In this document: positions 6,201 to 8,639 of the stretch, in pieces | Layout of the letters: each line of letters begins with the position of its first letter | How positions within the stretch are numbered: position 1 is the first letter of the stretch | Source: Rhizobacter sp. | GTDB lineage: Bacteria > Pseudomonadota > Gammaproteobacteria > Burkholderiales > Burkholderiaceae_C | Reading direction: 5' to 3' | Length of the DNA stretch: 8,639 nucleotides | Assembly (NCBI GenBank): GCA_025351675.1 | Contig: JANXVK010000342.1 | Span: 1 to 8,639, forward strand | Position numbers and translations under genes: made by a program | The notes under the pieces: model-generated | Told to the model about the DNA's origin: nothing | Seen by the model: only the letters and a program-made list of their open reading frames with translations | Databases searched by the model: none

Positions 6201-6683
6201 ATGAGCGTTCCCATTTCATTGACCGTCAACGGCAAGGCCGTCAGCGTCAACGTCGACCCCCGAACGCTGCTGGTGCAGCTCCTGCGCGAGAACCTGCAAC
6301 TCACCGGCACGCACGTCGGCTGCGACACCGCGCAATGCGGCGCTTGCACCGTGCACCTGAACGGCCGCGCGGTGAAGTCGTGCTCGATGCTGGCCGCGCA
6401 GGCGCAGGGCGCTGCGATCACGACGATCGAGGGTCTGGCTCAAAACGGAACAATGCACCCGATGCAGGAGGCCTTCCGCGAGTGCCACGGGCTGCAATGC
6501 GGCTTCTGCACGCCGGGCATGGTGATGTCGGCGGTGCAACTGCTTGCTGACAACCCGACCGCGAACGAAGCCGAGATTCGGGAAGGCCTAGACGGCAACA
6601 TCTGCCGCTGCACGGGCTACCAGAACATCGTGAAGTCGATCCAGTTCTGCCAGTCTGGTGCCAAAGCCAGCATGGCGGCTTGA
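6201..6683 (+). CDS. [2Fe-2S] small subunit of a molybdenum hydroxylase (CoxS-like)
   Basis: The 160-residue product is full length for CoxS-type subunits of the xanthine dehydrogenase/CO dehydrogenase family. An N-terminal plant-ferredoxin-like domain binds one [2Fe-2S] cluster through C41, C46, C49 and C61 (CDTAQCGAC, then CS). A C-terminal four-helix domain binds the second through C100, C103, C135 and C137 (CGFC and CRC, in [12 protein letters not shown]). All eight cysteines are present. The subunit carries electrons from the molybdenum site of the large subunit toward the FAD subunit. The ATG at 6201 has AGGAG 7 bases upstream; an upstream in-frame start at 6144 would run through the inverted repeat and is rejected. 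The large-subunit gene follows after 10 bases, so the two are co-translated. Confidence 0.93.
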   Translation: MSVPISLTVNGKAVSVNVDPRTLLVQLLRENLQLTGTHVGCDTAQCGACTVHLNGRAVKSCSMLAAQAQGAAITTIEGLAQNGTMHPMQEAFRECHGLQCGFCTPGMVMSAVQLLADNPTANEAEIREGLDGNICRCTGYQNIVKSIQFCQSGAKASMAA

Positions 6684-6693
6684 GGAGAACACC

Positions 6694-8639
6694 ATGACCG
6701 ATCTCTCCAACCCCCCGCAGTCCGCACTCAGCCCCATCGGCCAATCGGTGAAGCGCCGCGAAGACGCGCGCTTCCTGACCGGCGCTGGCCAGTACACCGA
6801 CGACGTCGTGATGCACGGCCAGACCTACGCAGCCTTCCTGCGCTCGCCGCACGCGCATGCGCGCATCACCTCGATCAAGCTCGATGCGGCCAAGGCGGCG
6901 CCCGGCGTGATCCGTATCTTCACTGGGCAGGATCTCGCCGACGCCAAGGTCGGTGGCCTGCCGTGCGGCTGGCTGATCCACAGCAAAGACGGTTCTCCGA
7001 TGAAGGAGCCGCCGCACCCGGTGCTGGCGCAGGGCAAGGTCCGCCATGTGGGCGACCAGGTCGCGATGGTGGTGGCCGAGACGCTGCTGCAGGCGAAAGA
7101 CGCGGCCGAGCTGATCGAGGTCGACTACGAAGAACTGCCCGCGGTGATCGACATCACGAAGGCCGACGGCCATGCCGGCTCGGTGCACGACGAGGTCGCG
7201 AACAACGTCTGCTACGACTGGGGCCACGGCAGCAAGGAGGCGACCGATGCGGCCTTCGCGACGGCCGCGCATGTGAGCACGCTCGACATCGTCAACAACC
7301 GGCTGATCCCGAACGCGATGGAGCCGCGCGCCGCGAACGCGAGCTACACCCGCCATGACGAGAGCTACACGCTGTATGTCGCGAACCAGAACCCGCACGT
7401 CGAGCGGCTGCTGATGTGCGCGTTCGTGCTCGGTCTGCCCGAATCGAAGGTGCGCGTGATCGCGCCCGATGTCGGCGGCGGCTTCGGCTCGAAGATCTTT
7501 CTGTACGCCGAAGAGACCGCGCTGGTGTGGGCCAGCAAGCACGTCGGCCGGCCGATCAAGTGGACCTCCGACCGCAGCGAGGCGTTCCTGACCGATGCCC
7601 ACGGCCGCGATCACGCCACCAAGGTCGAGCTCGCGATGGACGCGAAGGGCATGTTCCTGGCGTTGCGCGTGAAGACGATCGCGAACATGGGCGCGTACCT
7701 CTCGACCTTCGCGTCCAGCGTGCCGACGATCCTGTACGCGACCCTGCTGTCGGGCCAGTACAAGACGCCCGCGATCTACGCCGAGGTGAAGGCGGTCTTC
7801 ACCAACACCGCGCCGGTCGACGCCTACCGCGGCGCCGGCCGGCCGGAAGCGACCTATGTCGTGGAACGCATCGTCGAGCAGGCGGCGCGCGACATGAACA
7901 TGGACCCTGCGGTAATCCGGCGCCAGAATTTCATCACCGAGTTTCCGTTCGCGTCACCGGTCGGCCTGACCTACGACACCGGCGACTTCAACGCGCTGCT
8001 CGATCGCGCGACCGAGATGGCCGATGTCGCCGGCTTCGCGGCGCGGCGTGCCGCGTCGGAAGCCAAGGGCAAGAAGCGCGGCATGGGCTACTCCTGCTAC
8101 ATCGAGGCCTGCGGCCTGGCGCCATCGAACATCGCCGGTGCGCTCGGTGCGCGTGCGGGTCTGTTCGAGGCCGGCGAGGTGCGCGTGCACCCGACCGGCA
8201 CCGTGACGGTGTTCACCGGCTCGCACAGCCACGGCCAGGGCCACGAGACGACCTTCGCGCAGATCGTCGCGGCCAAGCTCGGCATCCCGGTCGAGAACAT
8301 CGAGATCGTGCACGGCGACACCGGTCGGGTGCCGTTCGGCATGGGCACCTACGGCAGCCGTAGCTTGAGCGTCGGCGGCACCGCGATCGTCAAGGCGGTC
8401 GACAAGATCATCGCCAAGGGCAAGAAGATCGCCGCGCACTTGCTCGAAGCGGCCGACACCGACATCGAGTTCGAGAACGGCGTGTTCAAGGTCGCCGGCA
8501 CCGACAAGTCGGTGCCGTTCGGCACGGTATCGTTGACGGCTTACGTGCCGCACAACTACCCGCTCGACAAGCTCGAGCCGGGCCTGAACGAGAACGCGTT
8601 CTACGATCCGACCAACTTCACCTACCCCTCGGGCACCTA
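6694..8639 (+). CDS. Molybdopterin large subunit of a molybdenum hydroxylase, form II CoxL-like (3' end outside window)
   Basis: The frame is open to the window end, giving 648 residues of an expected 780-800. The N-terminal domain ([33 protein letters not shown]) and the molybdenum-binding domain (DVGGGFGSK at 259-267, [32 protein letters not shown]) are typical of the xanthine dehydrogenase/aldehyde oxidase/CoxL family. The active-site loop reads AYRGAGR (377-383), the form II signature; true form I CO dehydrogenases have AYRCSFR with the copper-binding Cys. The catalytic Glu near the C-terminus lies beyond the window. The enzyme is expected to hydroxylate an organic substrate such as a purine, aldehyde or aromatic; CO oxidation by form II enzymes is contested. 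The ATG at 6694 has GAGGAG (6682-6687) overlapping the preceding stop codon. An FAD (CoxM-like) subunit probably follows downstream. Confidence 0.93.
   Translation, partial: MTDLSNPPQSALSPIGQSVKRREDARFLTGAGQYTDDVVMHGQTYAAFLRSPHAHARITSIKLDAAKAAPGVIRIFTGQDLADAKVGGLPCGWLIHSKDGSPMKEPPHPVLAQGKVRHVGDQVAMVVAETLLQAKDAAELIEVDYEELPAVIDITKADGHAGSVHDEVANNVCYDWGHGSKEATDAAFATAAHVSTLDIVNNRLIPNAMEPRAANASYTRHDESYTLYVANQNPHVERLLMCAFVLGLPESKVRVIAPDVGGGFGSKIFLYAEETALVWASKHVGRPIKWTSDRSEAFLTDAHGRDHATKVELAMDAKGMFLALRVKTIANMGAYLSTFASSVPTILYATLLSGQYKTPAIYAEVKAVFTNTAPVDAYRGAGRPEATYVVERIVEQAARDMNMDPAVIRRQNFITEFPFASPVGLTYDTGDFNALLDRATEMADVAGFAARRAASEAKGKKRGMGYSCYIEACGLAPSNIAGALGARAGLFEAGEVRVHPTGTVTVFTGSHSHGQGHETTFAQIVAAKLGIPVENIEIVHGDTGRVPFGMGTYGSRSLSVGGTAIVKAVDKIIAKGKKIAAHLLEAADTDIEFENGVFKVAGTDKSVPFGTVSLTAYVPHNYPLDKLEPGLNENAFYDPTNFTYPSGT

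Noticed and set aside
4642..6219. Long - strand open frame of 525 codons opposite the SenA/EgtB-like gene
   Set aside because: Arg/Ala/Ser-rich low-complexity translation without domains; it mirrors a real gene with intact conserved motifs.
7416..8363. + strand frame of 315 codons inside the CoxL-like gene
   Set aside because: Arg-rich shadow; the other frame carries all molybdenum hydroxylase motifs.

Overview
The window is GC-rich, densely coded DNA with strong third-position G/C bias and almost no non-coding space. Gene content and protein style (a betaproteobacterial-type DinB, a SenA-like EgtB homologue, form II CoxS/CoxL, a YpfJ-type metallopeptidase) suggest a betaproteobacterium of the order Burkholderiales, probably in the Rubrivivax/Leptothrix/Methylibium-like group. 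This placement is from recognition of protein families, not from a search.

Left part (1-530): the 3' end of a neutral zinc metallopeptidase on the + strand, followed by a short convergent intergenic region with two hairpins.

Minus-strand block (531-4511), transcribed right to left: dinB (DNA polymerase IV) with a perfect LexA-type box in its promoter region, a FMN-dependent alpha-hydroxy-acid (L-lactate type) dehydrogenase, an MFS transporter starting 10 bases after it, and a small two-helix membrane protein. A hairpin followed by an A/T-rich stretch separates the transporter from the small protein.

Plus-strand block (4562-8639): a 5'-truncated GNAT acetyltransferase remnant lying directly against the dinB promoter; a SenA/EgtB-like two-domain protein in which all three expected iron-binding histidines appear to be replaced (Arg, Arg, Cys); then a molybdenum hydroxylase operon, [2Fe-2S] small subunit followed by the large molybdopterin subunit with the form II signature AYRGAGR. 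The large subunit runs off the window. A 10-bp perfect inverted repeat sits in the leader of the small-subunit gene.

The window is mostly ordinary chromosome. No mobile element, CRISPR array, tRNA or rRNA was seen. The observations most worth following are the apparently iron-site-less SenA/EgtB-like protein, which has no senB or senC beside it, and the inverted repeat ahead of the molybdenum hydroxylase genes. The LexA box and the truncated GNAT gene are smaller but well-supported observations.
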